A DNA stretch of 64,000 nt from Psychromarinibacter halotolerans (GCF_029168315.1 NZ_JARGYD010000005.1:1-64000), one strand, 5' to 3'; shown: positions 7,798 to 15,655, counted from the stretch's first letter. Translations and numbers: made by a program. Notes: generated from the sequence alone by a model not told the origin.

Positions 7798-8418
7798 ATG
7801 TCCACGATCCGCTCTCTCTTCGTCACCCGCCTGTACCAATCCGCGCTGTCCGATCTTGGCGGGGCGGTGGATCAGGACGAGCTGCTCGCCTCTTGCTACA
7901 CCATCGCCGAGGATGACGAGGCGGGGCAGGAGTGGTGCGAGCAGAACGACTATCCCGGCTATACGTCTTACGCCTCGCTGACCGACCTGCCGTGGCGGTT
8001 CCCGATCTTCGCGGAAATGGTGAAATGCCTCGACGCCCATGTCGCGGCCTTCGCCAAGGAACTTGCCTTCGATCTGGGCGACAAGGCGCTGGTGCTGGAA
8101 GACTTGTGGATCAATATCCTGCCCGAGGGCGGAACGCACTCCAGCCACATCCACCCGCATTCGGTGATCTCGGGCACGACCTATGTCGCGATGCCCGAAG
8201 GGACGTCGGCCCTGAAACTGGAAGATCCGCGCCTGCCGATGATGATGGCCGCGCCGACGCGGCTTAAGGGCGCACCGGAAGAGCTGAAGCCCTTCATCTA
8301 TGTGAAGCCTTCGGTGGGCGACGTCCTGCTGTGGGAAAGCTGGCTGCGGCACGAGGTGCCGATGAACATGACCGAGGATGACCGGATCTCGGTGAGCTTC
8401 AACTACAGCTGGGGCTGA
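7798..8418 (+). CDS. Putative 2OG-Fe(II) oxygenase (TIGR02466 type)
   Basis: The 206-residue protein belongs to the family of putative 2-oxoglutarate/Fe(II) dioxygenases. The double-stranded beta-helix region (residues 100-206) holds HIHPH with His117-119-121 as candidate iron ligands, a distal His185 (LRHEVPM) and Arg196 (DRISVSFNY) that would bind 2-oxoglutarate. Start ATG 7798 lies in GAGGCCGCC context; an upstream in-frame extension has no coding look. The substrate is unknown. Its place right after the rplP terminator, in the gap before rpmC, makes a ribosomal protein or translation factor a reasonable guess, but this is inference only. Confidence 0.8.
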   Translation: MSTIRSLFVTRLYQSALSDLGGAVDQDELLASCYTIAEDDEAGQEWCEQNDYPGYTSYASLTDLPWRFPIFAEMVKCLDAHVAAFAKELAFDLGDKALVLEDLWINILPEGGTHSSHIHPHSVISGTTYVAMPEGTSALKLEDPRLPMMMAAPTRLKGAPEELKPFIYVKPSVGDVLLWESWLRHEVPMNMTEDDRISVSFNYSWG

Positions 8419-8450
8419 CCGGCGCCCGGCTTTCGGATGCAGGCATGAAA

Positions 8451-8478
8451 AAGCGCGACCCCGAAGGGGCCGCGCCTT
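8451..8478. terminator. Possible bidirectional terminator
   Basis: A broken hairpin (GCGCG 8453-8457 with CGCGC 8471-8475, and CCCC 8459-8462 with GGGG 8466-8469) lies between the converging oxygenase gene and PRC-barrel-like gene. An A run precedes it and CTTGG follows, so it could serve the minus-strand gene better than the plus one. Confidence 0.4.
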
Positions 8479-8500
8479 GGCAGGGCTATATGCCCTTCAA

Positions 8501-8968
8501 TCAGTCCCAGAAGCCTTCGTCGATGTCTTCCATCGATTCCAGTTCTTCCTCGTTATAGCGGGTGACGTAAACGTAGGTGCTGTCATCGACCGGCACCAGC
8601 TTCACGTCTTCGACCGAGATCATCACGTGCTTGTCCGCGATGTCGAGGAAGCCGCCGACCTCGGCCACGATGCCGATCAGCTGGCCTTCTTCCGAAAGGA
8701 TCAGGTCTTCGATCTCACCGATCTCGTTCCAGTCGGCGCCGACTTCGTTATAGGTGGTGTCCATGTCCCATGCCGAGCCTTCGTCGTTGGCTTCGTTCAT
8801 GGTGTAGATCTCGCCACCAGTGATGTCGCGGGTACGGATCAGCTGTGCTTGATCCATGTTGTAAAGATCGACGCGGGCGCCATCCATTTCACCTTCGGCC
8901 ATGTCGCTTTGCGCGAAGGCAGCGGTGCCGATGGTCAGGGCGAGCGTGCTAACAAGGATCGATTTCAT
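8501..8968 (-). CDS. Exported PRC-barrel-like domain protein
   Basis: The 155-residue product has a signal peptide (MKSILVSTLALTIGTAAFA). A beta-rich acidic domain follows (around residues 40-140: EIGEIEDLILSEEGQLIGIVAEVGGFLDI), which matches the PRC-barrel pattern seen in many Rhodobacteraceae periplasmic proteins. The C-terminus is strongly acidic. The start at 8968 is chosen because the signal peptide begins there; upstream codons do not look coding. It runs against the ribosomal genes and is divergent from rpmC. Its function is not known. Confidence 0.75.
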   Translation of the reverse strand: MKSILVSTLALTIGTAAFAQSDMAEGEMDGARVDLYNMDQAQLIRTRDITGGEIYTMNEANDEGSAWDMDTTYNEVGADWNEIGEIEDLILSEEGQLIGIVAEVGGFLDIADKHVMISVEDVKLVPVDDSTYVYVTRYNEEELESMEDIDEGFWD

Positions 8969-9177
8969 AACTTGGTCCTCCGTTTCGTGTCTGCACCGCC
9001 AACACGCGCCGACCGCGGGAGGTTCCCATTTTCTTCCAAAGGTTTCCGCTTTCGCCGGTTTCCGTGGCGTCGTACAGGCGGGACGCAAGGCGGCCTGTTT
9101 CGGGACCCGCCAAAGGCCGCGTGCCCTGTATTAGCGGGCTGAATCCGCCTTTTCCCGTCGCTTCGGGACAGGCGGGG
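8969..9177. other. Intergenic stretch between the PRC-like gene and the rpmC promoter
   Basis: This is the larger part of a 317-base divergent spacer. It should hold the minus-strand promoter of the PRC-like gene, but no convincing pair of hexamers was found. A TATTAG at 9129 has no matching -35. No small reading frame with coding character was seen. Confidence 0.4.
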
Positions 9178-9206
9178 TTGCCAAGAGGCGTCAATCGTCG
9201 TAGACG
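9178..9206 (+). promoter_or_regulatory. Promoter for rpmC block
   Basis: TTGCCA (9178-9183), a 17-base spacer and TAGACG (9201-9206) lie 79 bases before rpmC. The form matches the promoters before rplO and rplB and explains how the third ribosomal block is transcribed after the terminator at 7718. Confidence 0.62.
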
Positions 9207-9285
9207 CGGCGCTCTATCACGAACTCCACCGGAATCAGCGTAACCCGGCCAAGGGGCGCTCCGGTGATGTTGAAAGGAAAATGAC

Positions 9286-9498
9286 ATGGCACTTGATGCC
9301 AAGGAACTGCGTGACAAAACGCCGGACCAGCTGCGCGATGCACTGGCCGACCTCAAGAAAGAAGCCTTCAACCTGCGTTTCCAGCAGGCTTCGGGCCAGC
9401 TCGAAAGCACGGCGCGCATGCGCACGGTGAAGCGCGACGTTGCGCGCGTTAAGACCATCCTGAACGAAAAAGCGGCCGCCGCCGCGTCGGAGGCGTAA
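9286..9498 (+). CDS. rpmC: 50S ribosomal protein L29
   Basis: The 70-residue L29 is a two-helix protein with the usual DKTPDQLRDALADLKKEAFNLRFQ core, followed by an Ala-rich end. It sits near the tunnel exit next to L23. It is the first gene of the third block (rpmC to rpmD) and lies 4 bases before rpsQ. It usually follows rplP directly; here the two are 1.6 kb apart. Confidence 0.97.
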   Translation: MALDAKELRDKTPDQLRDALADLKKEAFNLRFQQASGQLESTARMRTVKRDVARVKTILNEKAAAAASEA

Positions 9499-9502
9499 GA
9501 CT

Positions 9503-9733
9503 ATGCCCAAACGTATCCTGCAAGGCACTGTCACCTCGGACAAGAACGACCAGACGATCACCGTCTCGGTCGAGCGTCGCTTCAAGCACCCGCTGCTGCA
9601 CAAGACCGTTCGGAAGTCGAAGAAATACCGGGCCCACGATCCGGAAAACCAATTCAAGGTCGGCGATACCGTTCGCATTCAAGAATGCCCGCCGGTCTCG
9701 AAGTCGAAACGCTGGGAGGTGGTGACCGCCTAA
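9503..9733 (+). CDS. rpsQ: 30S ribosomal protein S17
   Basis: The 76-residue product has the S17 OB-fold pattern (LQGTVTSDKNDQTITVSVE, then KYRAHDP and GDTVRIQECPPVSKSKRW). S17 binds 16S rRNA early in 30S assembly. It follows rpmC by 4 bases. The 75-base gap to rplN is large for this block and holds no clear terminator. Confidence 0.98.
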   Translation: MPKRILQGTVTSDKNDQTITVSVERRFKHPLLHKTVRKSKKYRAHDPENQFKVGDTVRIQECPPVSKSKRWEVVTA

Positions 9734-9808
9734 GGTCCCACCATCCGGTTTGATCGAAACCCTGGGGGGTAGAACAAAGACCAACCCCCATAGGTCGGGA
9801 GAAACCAA

Positions 9809-10177
9809 ATGATCCAGATGCAGACCAATCTGGATGTTGCTGACAATTCCGGTGCCCGGAAAGTTCAGTGCATCAAGGTCCTGGGTGGTTCCAAGCGTAA
9901 GTACGCTTCGGTTGGCGACATCATCGTCGTCTCCGTCAAGGAAGCCATCCCGCGCGGCCGCGTGAAGAAAGGTGACGTCCGCAAGGCCGTCGTCGTGCGC
10001 ACCGCCAAGGAAGTTCGTCGTGAAGACGGCACCGCCATCCGCTTTGACCGCAACGCCGCCGTCATCCTGAACAACGCAGGTGAGCCGGTTGGTACCCGTA
10101 TCTTCGGGCCGGTCGTGCGCGAACTGCGTGCCAAGAACTTCATGAAGATCATCTCGCTCGCCCCGGAGGTGCTGTAA
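9809..10177 (+). CDS. rplN: 50S ribosomal protein L14
   Basis: The 122-residue product is a textbook L14 (MIQMQTNLDVADNSGARK start, PRGRVKKGDVRKAVVVRT middle). L14 contacts L19 and helps form an intersubunit bridge. The GGGAG before ATG 9809 is a good ribosome site. rplX begins one base after its stop. Confidence 0.98.
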   Translation: MIQMQTNLDVADNSGARKVQCIKVLGGSKRKYASVGDIIVVSVKEAIPRGRVKKGDVRKAVVVRTAKEVRREDGTAIRFDRNAAVILNNAGEPVGTRIFGPVVRELRAKNFMKIISLAPEVL

Positions 10178-10178
10178 G

Positions 10179-10484
10179 ATGGCCGCTAAACTGAAAAAAG
10201 GCGACAAGGTCGTCGTCCTGTCCGGCAAGGACAAGGGCAAGGAAGGCGAGATCGTCTCTGTTGACCCGAAAGCCGGTAAGGCCGTGGTCGAAGGCATCAA
10301 CGTCGCGATCCGCCACACCAAGCAGACCCAGACCACGCAGGGCGGCCGCCGTCCGCAGGCGATGCCCATCGACCTGTCGAACCTGGCCTTCCTCGATGCA
10401 AACGGCAAAGCCACCCGCGTCGGCTTCAAGATGGAAGACGGCAAGAAGGTGCGTTTCGCCAAGACCACGGGAGACGTGATCTGA
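10179..10484 (+). CDS. rplX: 50S ribosomal protein L24
   Basis: The 101-residue L24 carries the KOW motif near its start (KGDKVVVLSGKDKGKEGEI). It initiates 50S assembly by binding the 5' part of 23S rRNA. Its last base is the first base of the rplE ATG, which suggests coupled translation. Confidence 0.98.
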   Translation: MAAKLKKGDKVVVLSGKDKGKEGEIVSVDPKAGKAVVEGINVAIRHTKQTQTTQGGRRPQAMPIDLSNLAFLDANGKATRVGFKMEDGKKVRFAKTTGDVI

Positions 10485-11044
10485 TGCTGGACGCTGCTAA
10501 CTACACACCCCGCCTGCGCACCCTTTACGTCGACACGATCCGTGCCGCGATGAAGGAAGAGTTCGGCTACAAGAACGACATGCAGATCCCTTCGCTGGAG
10601 AAGGTCGTTCTGAACATCGGCTGTGGCGCCGAGGCCGTTAAGGACTCGAAGAAGGCGAAATCGGCTCAGGAAGACCTGACCAAGATCGCCGGCCAGAAGG
10701 CAATCACCACCAACGCCAAGAAGTCGATCGCCGGCTTCCGCGTTCGTGAGGACATGCCGCTGGGCGCCAAAGTCACCCTGCGCGGTGACCGGATGTATGA
10801 ATTCCTCGATCGCCTGATCACCATCGCGCTGCCGCGCGTCCGCGACTTCCGCGGCGTGAAGCCGTCGTTCGACGGCCGTGGCAACTTTGCGATGGGCCTC
10901 AAGGAACACATCGTGTTCCCCGAGATCGACTTCGACAAAGTCGACGAAGTCTGGGGCATGGACATCATCATCACCACCAACGCGTCGAACGACGCGGAAG
11001 CAAAGGCGCTGTTGAAGCATTTCAACATGCCGTTCACCGCTTAA
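10484..11044 (+). CDS. rplE: 50S ribosomal protein L5
   Basis: The 186-residue L5 has the family's LEKVVLNIGCG and GQKAITTNAKKSIAGFR stretches and the C-terminal MDIIITTNA motif. L5 binds 5S rRNA together with L18. The order rplX-rplE-rpsN is standard and the gap to rpsN is 13 bases. Confidence 0.98.
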   Translation: MLDAANYTPRLRTLYVDTIRAAMKEEFGYKNDMQIPSLEKVVLNIGCGAEAVKDSKKAKSAQEDLTKIAGQKAITTNAKKSIAGFRVREDMPLGAKVTLRGDRMYEFLDRLITIALPRVRDFRGVKPSFDGRGNFAMGLKEHIVFPEIDFDKVDEVWGMDIIITTNASNDAEAKALLKHFNMPFTA

Positions 11045-11057
11045 GGAGCGACACATC

Positions 11058-11363
11058 ATGGCTAAGAAAGCAATGATCGAACGCGAGAAGAAGCGCCAGA
11101 AGCTGGTGGAAAAGTACGCCGCCAAACGCGCCTCGCTGAAAGAGATCGTGAACGACGAATCCAAGCCGATGGAAGAGCGTTTCCGCGCTTCCCTGAAGCT
11201 TGCGAAACTGCCGCGCAACAGCTCGGCCACCCGTCTTCACAACCGTTGCCAGCTGACCGGTCGTCCGCATGCGTATTATCGCAAGCTGAAGATCTCGCGG
11301 ATCATGCTGCGCGAACTTGGCTCCGCCGGGCAGATCCCCGGTATGGTCAAGTCGAGCTGGTAA
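11058..11363 (+). CDS. rpsN: 30S ribosomal protein S14, long zinc-free type
   Basis: The 101-residue S14 is of the long form. It has only one Cys (in LHNRCQLTGRPHAYYRKL), so it lacks the two CXXC pairs of zinc-binding S14. S14 is a late 30S assembly protein in the head. It lies between rplE and rpsH with spacers of 12-13 bases. Confidence 0.98.
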   Translation: MAKKAMIEREKKRQKLVEKYAAKRASLKEIVNDESKPMEERFRASLKLAKLPRNSSATRLHNRCQLTGRPHAYYRKLKISRIMLRELGSAGQIPGMVKSSW

Positions 11364-11375
11364 GGAGGGTATGAA

Positions 11376-11768
11376 ATGAACGATCCTCTCGGAGATATGC
11401 TGACCCGGATCCGGAACGCGCAAATGCGCGGGAAGTCCACCGTGGTCACCCCCGCCTCGAAGCTGCGCGCTTGGGTCCTGGATGTGCTGACCGACGAAGG
11501 TTACATCCGCGGCTATGACAGCACGACGACCGCCGACGGCCACCCGGCCATCGAAATCAGCCTGAAGTACTACGAAGGCACCCCGGTCATCCGTGAACTG
11601 AAGCGCGTGTCGAAGCCCGGTCGCCGGGTCTACATGAGCGTCAAGGACGTCCCGCAGGTCCGTCAGGGCCTTGGCGTCTCGATCGTCTCCACGTCGAAAG
11701 GCGTGATGTCGGATGCAAGCGCCCGCAGCCAGAATGTTGGCGGCGAGGTTCTTTGCACGGTCTTCTAA
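11376..11768 (+). CDS. rpsH: 30S ribosomal protein S8
   Basis: The 130-residue S8 opens MNDPLGDMLTRIRNAQM and ends with the conserved GVSIVSTSKGVMSD and GGEVLCTVF. S8 binds helix 21 of 16S rRNA and in E. coli represses the spc operon by binding its mRNA; no mimic site was identified here. AAGGAGG precedes ATG 11376. Confidence 0.98.
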   Translation: MNDPLGDMLTRIRNAQMRGKSTVVTPASKLRAWVLDVLTDEGYIRGYDSTTTADGHPAIEISLKYYEGTPVIRELKRVSKPGRRVYMSVKDVPQVRQGLGVSIVSTSKGVMSDASARSQNVGGEVLCTVF

Positions 11769-11778
11769 GGAGGGGCTG

Positions 11779-12312
11779 ATGTCTCGTATTGGGAAAAAAC
11801 CGGTCGAGCTGCCCTCTGGCGTAGAAGCCAAGGTGTCAGGCCAGACCGTTGAAGTGAAGGGCCCGAAGGGCACCCGCAGCTTCACCGCGACCGATGATGT
11901 GAACATCGCGGTCGAAGACAACGTCGTAAACGTCACGCCGCGCGGCAGCTCTAAGCGTGCCAAGCAGCAGTGGGGGATGTCCCGGACCCAGGTCGCGAAC
12001 CTGGTGACCGGCGTCAGCCAGGGCTTCAAGAAAGAGCTCGAGATCAACGGCGTCGGCTACCGTGCGCAGGCTCAGGGCAATGTCCTGAAATTGTCGCTTG
12101 GTCTTAGCCACGAGGTGAACTTCGACGTCCCCGAGGGCGTCACGGTCACCACGCCGAAACCGACCGAGATCATTGTCGAAGGCAACGATCAGCAGCAGGT
12201 CGGCGAGGTCGCTGCGAAGATCCGTGAATGGCGGAAGCCGGAGCCCTACAAGGGCAAGGGCATCAAGTACAAAGACGAATATATCTTCCGCAAGGAAGGT
12301 AAGAAGAAGTAA
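11779..12312 (+). CDS. rplF: 50S ribosomal protein L6
   Basis: The 177-residue L6 has the MSRIGKKPVELP start and the C-terminal EPYKGKGIKYKDE motif that contacts the sarcin-ricin loop region. ATG 11779 follows AAGGAGGGGC; a longer in-frame frame inside rpsH is rejected. The two-domain length is normal. Confidence 0.98.
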   Translation: MSRIGKKPVELPSGVEAKVSGQTVEVKGPKGTRSFTATDDVNIAVEDNVVNVTPRGSSKRAKQQWGMSRTQVANLVTGVSQGFKKELEINGVGYRAQAQGNVLKLSLGLSHEVNFDVPEGVTVTTPKPTEIIVEGNDQQQVGEVAAKIREWRKPEPYKGKGIKYKDEYIFRKEGKKK

Positions 12313-12323
12313 GGACCGGATAA

Positions 12324-12683
12324 ATGGCACTTTCCAAACGGGAACTGTTCCAGAAGCGCCGCCTGCGCGTCCGGAACAAGCTTCGCAAGATGAATGCCGG
12401 GCGCGTGCGCCTGTCGGTTCATCGTTCCAACAAGAACATCAGCGTCCAGCTGATCGACGACGTTCAGGGCGTGACCCTGGCTTCGGCTTCGTCGATGGAG
12501 AAGGACCTGGGTGTCGTGGGCCGCAACAACGTCGAAGCCGCCGCCAAGGTGGGCACGGTGATTGCAGAGCGCGCCAAGAAAGCTGGCGTCGAAGAATGCT
12601 ACTTCGATCGCGGTGGCTTCCTGTTCCACGGCAAGGTCAAAGCGCTGGCCGATGCGGCCCGCGAAGGCGGCCTGAAGTTCTGA
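12324..12683 (+). CDS. rplR: 50S ribosomal protein L18
   Basis: The 119-residue L18 has the basic N-terminus (RRLRVRNKLRKMNAGRVRLSV) and the C-terminal CYFDRGGFLFHGKVKALADA motif. It binds 5S rRNA with L5. It is followed by 132 bases with a hairpin before rpsE, an unusually wide gap inside a ribosomal block. Confidence 0.98.
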   Translation: MALSKRELFQKRRLRVRNKLRKMNAGRVRLSVHRSNKNISVQLIDDVQGVTLASASSMEKDLGVVGRNNVEAAAKVGTVIAERAKKAGVEECYFDRGGFLFHGKVKALADAAREGGLKF

Positions 12684-12690
12684 TCTCGTC

Positions 12691-12711
12691 GGGCGCGCGT
12701 CATGCGCGCCC
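12691..12711 (+). terminator. Hairpin between rplR and rpsE
   Basis: A perfect 8-bp stem 12691-12698/12704-12711 (GGGCGCGC/GCGCGCCC) with a GTCAT loop follows rplR by 7 bases and is followed by TTCGG. The T run is short, so it may be a processing or mRNA-stability hairpin rather than a full terminator. No promoter was recognised before rpsE. Confidence 0.45.
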
Positions 12712-12815
12712 TTCGGACTATGCGGGCGGCGTGTCCGCCCCGATGATCCGGGGGCCATCGGCTCACTTGGATTGGACATCACCGGCGCCCGGTGCGCCAC
12801 GTAATAGGAGGCCGC

Positions 12816-13394
12816 ATGGCCAGAGAACCCAACAACCGGGGCAACCGTCGCGACCGCGATGAAGCGCCGGAATTCGCCGACCGCCTAGTCGCGATCAACC
12901 GCGTTTCGAAAACCGTCAAAGGCGGTAAGCGTTTCGGTTTTGCCGCGCTCGTCGTCGTGGGCGACCAGAAGGGCCGCGTCGGCTTTGGCAAAGGTAAGGC
13001 CAAGGAGGTCCCCGAGGCCATCCGCAAGGCGACCGAGCAAGCCAAGCGCCAAATGATCCGCGTGCCGCTGCGCGAAGGCCGCACCCTGCACCATGACGTC
13101 TTCGGCCGTCACGGCGCTGGCCGCGTCGTCATGCGCACCGCGCCCGCCGGTACTGGTATCATCGCCGGTGGTCCGATGCGCGCCGTGTTCGAGATGCTGG
13201 GCGTTCAGGACGTCGTCGCCAAGTCGATCGGCACCCAGAACCCCTACAACATGATCCGTGCGACCATCGACGGGCTGCGGAGCGAATCCAGCCCCCGTCA
13301 GGTCGCGCAGCGCCGCGGCAAGAAAGTGGCCGACATCCTGCCCAAGCGGGACGACGTGCCTCAGGAATCGTCGCAAGTCGCCGAGGAGGCGTAA
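12816..13394 (+). CDS. rpsE: 30S ribosomal protein S5
   Basis: The 192-residue S5 has the double-stranded RNA-binding-like N domain (RLVAINRVSKTVKGGKRFGF) and the RTAPAGTGIIAGGPMRAVFE segment. S5 acts in decoding accuracy and translocation. ATG 12816 with AGGAGGCCGC upstream gives the normal MAREPN start; an 8-residue extension from 12792 is rejected. The charged C-terminal tail of about 25 residues is variable in the family. rpmD follows after 3 bases. Confidence 0.98.
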   Translation: MAREPNNRGNRRDRDEAPEFADRLVAINRVSKTVKGGKRFGFAALVVVGDQKGRVGFGKGKAKEVPEAIRKATEQAKRQMIRVPLREGRTLHHDVFGRHGAGRVVMRTAPAGTGIIAGGPMRAVFEMLGVQDVVAKSIGTQNPYNMIRATIDGLRSESSPRQVAQRRGKKVADILPKRDDVPQESSQVAEEA

Positions 13395-13397
13395 GTC

Positions 13398-13586
13398 ATG
13401 GCCAAGACCATCGTCGTCAAACAGATCGGCTCGCCGATCCGCCGCCCCGAAATTCAGCGCAAGACGCTGATCGGGCTGGGCCTGAACAAGATGCACAAGA
13501 CTCGGGAACTGGAAGACACCCCCGCGATCCGCGGTATGGTTGCCAAGATCCCCCATCTTGTGGAGATCGTCGAAGAGCGCGGCTAA
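13398..13586 (+). CDS. rpmD: 50S ribosomal protein L30
   Basis: The 62-residue L30 has the KTIVVKQIGSPIRRP start and GLGLNKMHKTRELEDTP core. It is the end of the third block. A strong terminator follows 25 bases later, and rplO, its usual neighbour, is 2 kb downstream. Confidence 0.97.
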   Translation: MAKTIVVKQIGSPIRRPEIQRKTLIGLGLNKMHKTRELEDTPAIRGMVAKIPHLVEIVEERG

Positions 13587-13611
13587 GCCGACCTTCGCTG
13601 TCTGACAAAAC

Positions 13612-13641
13612 AAAACGCCGCGGTTCGTCCGCGGCGTTTTT
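13612..13641 (+). terminator. Intrinsic terminator after rpmD
   Basis: A 9-bp stem 13615-13623/13629-13637 with a TTCGT loop is flanked by AAAA and TTTTT. It can work on both strands and closes the rpmC-rpmD block. Confidence 0.85.
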
Positions 13642-13699
13642 CGTTTCAGAAGCTTGTCGGTGTTGGCAAGCCGGGGCGGGTTTGATCCCGCCCGCCGGA

Positions 13700-14383
13700 T
13701 CAGGGCTGGCGGTTGCCCTCGGACGGCACTGCCGCCTGCCGCCCCTTGATGAACATGCGTTCCACGTAGGCCAGCGGGTGGGTGGGGTGCAGGCGCACCC
13801 GACCGCGCAGCGGCGATCGCAGATAGGCTTTCACGTCCGGCTCGCGTCGGCGCATGGTCGTGCGGTCCCCGCGTGCGTCGTGCAGGACATCGGTTGACGC
13901 AACTGGCCGCCGCAATGCGGTCCGCCAGCGAACCAGCGCTGCCGCCTGACGCACGGCCTGCGCGGGCACGGACCAGTCGGACGTGTCGTCGCGCGGCAGC
14001 GCGTCGGCGAATGCCACGACGCTGGCGCACCGTTCCAGATCGACGAACCCGTCGGGGTCGTGTTTGTACGCGTTCTTCCGCAGCCCGTCCCGCAATGCCG
14101 CCGGGACCGACAACATGGCGTCGCGCATCCGGCGCTCTGCCTCGGTCGAAGCGGGTTCCGACAGTTCGGCGACGGGGAACATCTGGTACAGGTACACCGC
14201 CGACACCAGCGACAGGGCAGGGTGCGCCGCCATCGTCAGCAGCACCTTCTGCTGGCCCTCGTCCTGCAAGGCCCAGTCGCGCGTTTGCGCCACGGCGTTC
14301 AGGTGAGCGGGATCAGCCGCCGTCACGGCGGTCATCTGGACCCACCAGTCGTCATTTTCGTTGATCGTCCAGCCTTCTGACAT
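13700..14383 (-). CDS. Hypothetical protein, possible DUF4274-like
   Basis: This is a 227-residue soluble, mostly helical protein with no signal peptide or membrane segment. The start at 14383 (MSEGWTINENDDWW) is chosen because codon use becomes normal there. The region around residues 15-65 (DPAHLNAVAQTRDWAL, AAHPALSLVSAVYLY) faintly recalls DUF4274 proteins, but the match is by eye and weak. The C-terminal third is very basic (RSPLRGRVRLHPTHPLA). It runs against the ribosomal genes and is divergent from the dioxygenase gene. No function is proposed. Confidence 0.6.
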   Translation of the reverse strand: MSEGWTINENDDWWVQMTAVTAADPAHLNAVAQTRDWALQDEGQQKVLLTMAAHPALSLVSAVYLYQMFPVAELSEPASTEAERRMRDAMLSVPAALRDGLRKNAYKHDPDGFVDLERCASVVAFADALPRDDTSDWSVPAQAVRQAAALVRWRTALRRPVASTDVLHDARGDRTTMRRREPDVKAYLRSPLRGRVRLHPTHPLAYVERMFIKGRQAAVPSEGNRQP

Positions 14384-14700
14384 GGTCGACTCCGCCTTGT
14401 TACATGCGGAACGAAACATTGGAATGAGACGGAGAAGGGGCGGTTTCAAAGCGATTCCCGAGCAAGTTGCGAAATATGGGCGTTCCGTCGCGTCAAAAAT
14501 GCGCTCCGCGACGATCAATGCAGGCGGTAAAGCACCAGACACCGGGGGCTGCAATCGGCTCGGGCTGCGACCGCGCGCCGCGATTGGCGTTAAGCTCGGA
14601 TCTGGACTGAAACTTGGTGGCTGTCGCGCATGACCGGCGACGGAATTGCCAACGCCGTCCGTTGAACCAGATCAAGACCACGAAACCGAAAGGAACGGTC
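14384..14700. other. Divergent intergenic region, 317 bases
   Basis: It separates the minus-strand hypothetical gene from the plus-strand dioxygenase gene and must hold at least one promoter. No convincing -35/-10 pair, repeat or small gene was found. An AAAGGAACGG Shine-Dalgarno region lies just before the dioxygenase ATG. Confidence 0.4.
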
Positions 14701-15402
14701 ATGTCCCCGACCAAACCCGTCACTCGCCGCGCTGCCCTTGTCGGCATCGCTGTCACGGCCACCGGCACGATGCTGCCCCGCGCATCCCTTGCGCAAGCCG
14801 CACCCGACCTGCTGTCGGACACCGATGTGTGCGCGATCATGCCCGAGGTCACCGAAGGTCCCTATTATCTGGACGAGGCGCTTGTCCGCCGGGATATCCG
14901 AGAAGACCGCGATGGCGTTCCCGTTCTTCTGCGGATGCAGGTGGTCGACGCGTCCTGCACGCCTTTGCCCGGCGCCAGGGTCGATGTCTGGCATTGCGAC
15001 GCGCAGGGGGTCTATTCTTCGTTCGGCGGCGCCGAGGCGGGCCAGTCCAGCGCGACCGGCGAGACGTTTCTGCGCGGAACGCAAAGGGCAGACGCGACCG
15101 GGCTGGTCGAGTTCGATACGATCTATCCCGGTTGGTATCGCGGCCGCACCACACACATTCATTTCAAGGTGTGGCTGGACGACGCGAACGTGCTGACCGG
15201 GCAGATCTTCTTTCCCGACGACCTTTCAGAGGCCCTTTATGCGAACGCCGCGCCCTATGGCCGTGACCGGGCGCGCGATACCATGAACGCAGCCGACAGG
15301 ATCGCACAGCGGGCCGGTCGCGCGGCCGTCGCCGACGTGTCGGAGCAGGCCGAGGGGTACGTTGTGCAGTTGATCGTGGGCGTCAGCCTCGACGCCGCAT
15401 AG
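14701..15402 (+). CDS. Tat-exported intradiol ring-cleavage dioxygenase family protein
   Basis: The 233-residue protein begins with a twin-arginine signal (TRRAALVGIAVTATG) and a cleavage region near ASLAQA. The rest matches the intradiol dioxygenase family, which opens catechol-type rings between the hydroxyls using non-haem Fe(III). The four expected ligands are present: Tyr105 (in DAQGVYSSF), Tyr146 (YPGWYRG), His152 and His154 (THIHFKV). Export is unusual for catechol dioxygenases but known for a Tat-exported subgroup of unclear substrate. No aromatic-degradation genes are near. It sits alone in the rpmD-rplO gap. Confidence 0.85.
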   Translation: MSPTKPVTRRAALVGIAVTATGTMLPRASLAQAAPDLLSDTDVCAIMPEVTEGPYYLDEALVRRDIREDRDGVPVLLRMQVVDASCTPLPGARVDVWHCDAQGVYSSFGGAEAGQSSATGETFLRGTQRADATGLVEFDTIYPGWYRGRTTHIHFKVWLDDANVLTGQIFFPDDLSEALYANAAPYGRDRARDTMNAADRIAQRAGRAAVADVSEQAEGYVVQLIVGVSLDAA

Positions 15403-15527
15403 CACGATGCCGGGTGGCGGAGGCATCGCAGCCGCCCCCGCGCAGGCCGCACCCACGGGCAGAATTCAACCGATTGAACGGCGGGACGCCGGTGCCAAGC
15501 CGCGACGCGCTGCGACGGCTGCGCCCC

Positions 15528-15556
15528 TTGATCGCCCCACAGATCCCGTCTATACG
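15528..15556 (+). promoter_or_regulatory. Promoter for rplO-secY-adk
   Basis: TTGATC (15528-15533), a 17-base spacer and TATACG (15551-15556) lie 99 bases before rplO. It is the best match among the ribosomal promoters in this window and explains transcription of the fourth block. Confidence 0.65.
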
Positions 15557-15655
15557 CCTCCGGTGGTCCCGAGGGGGCCCGAATCCGACACTCTATGAAA
15601 CGCCGAGGTCGGCCCATCCGTCGCTGGGGGCCGCATCCGGCAAGGAGAAGCGACA

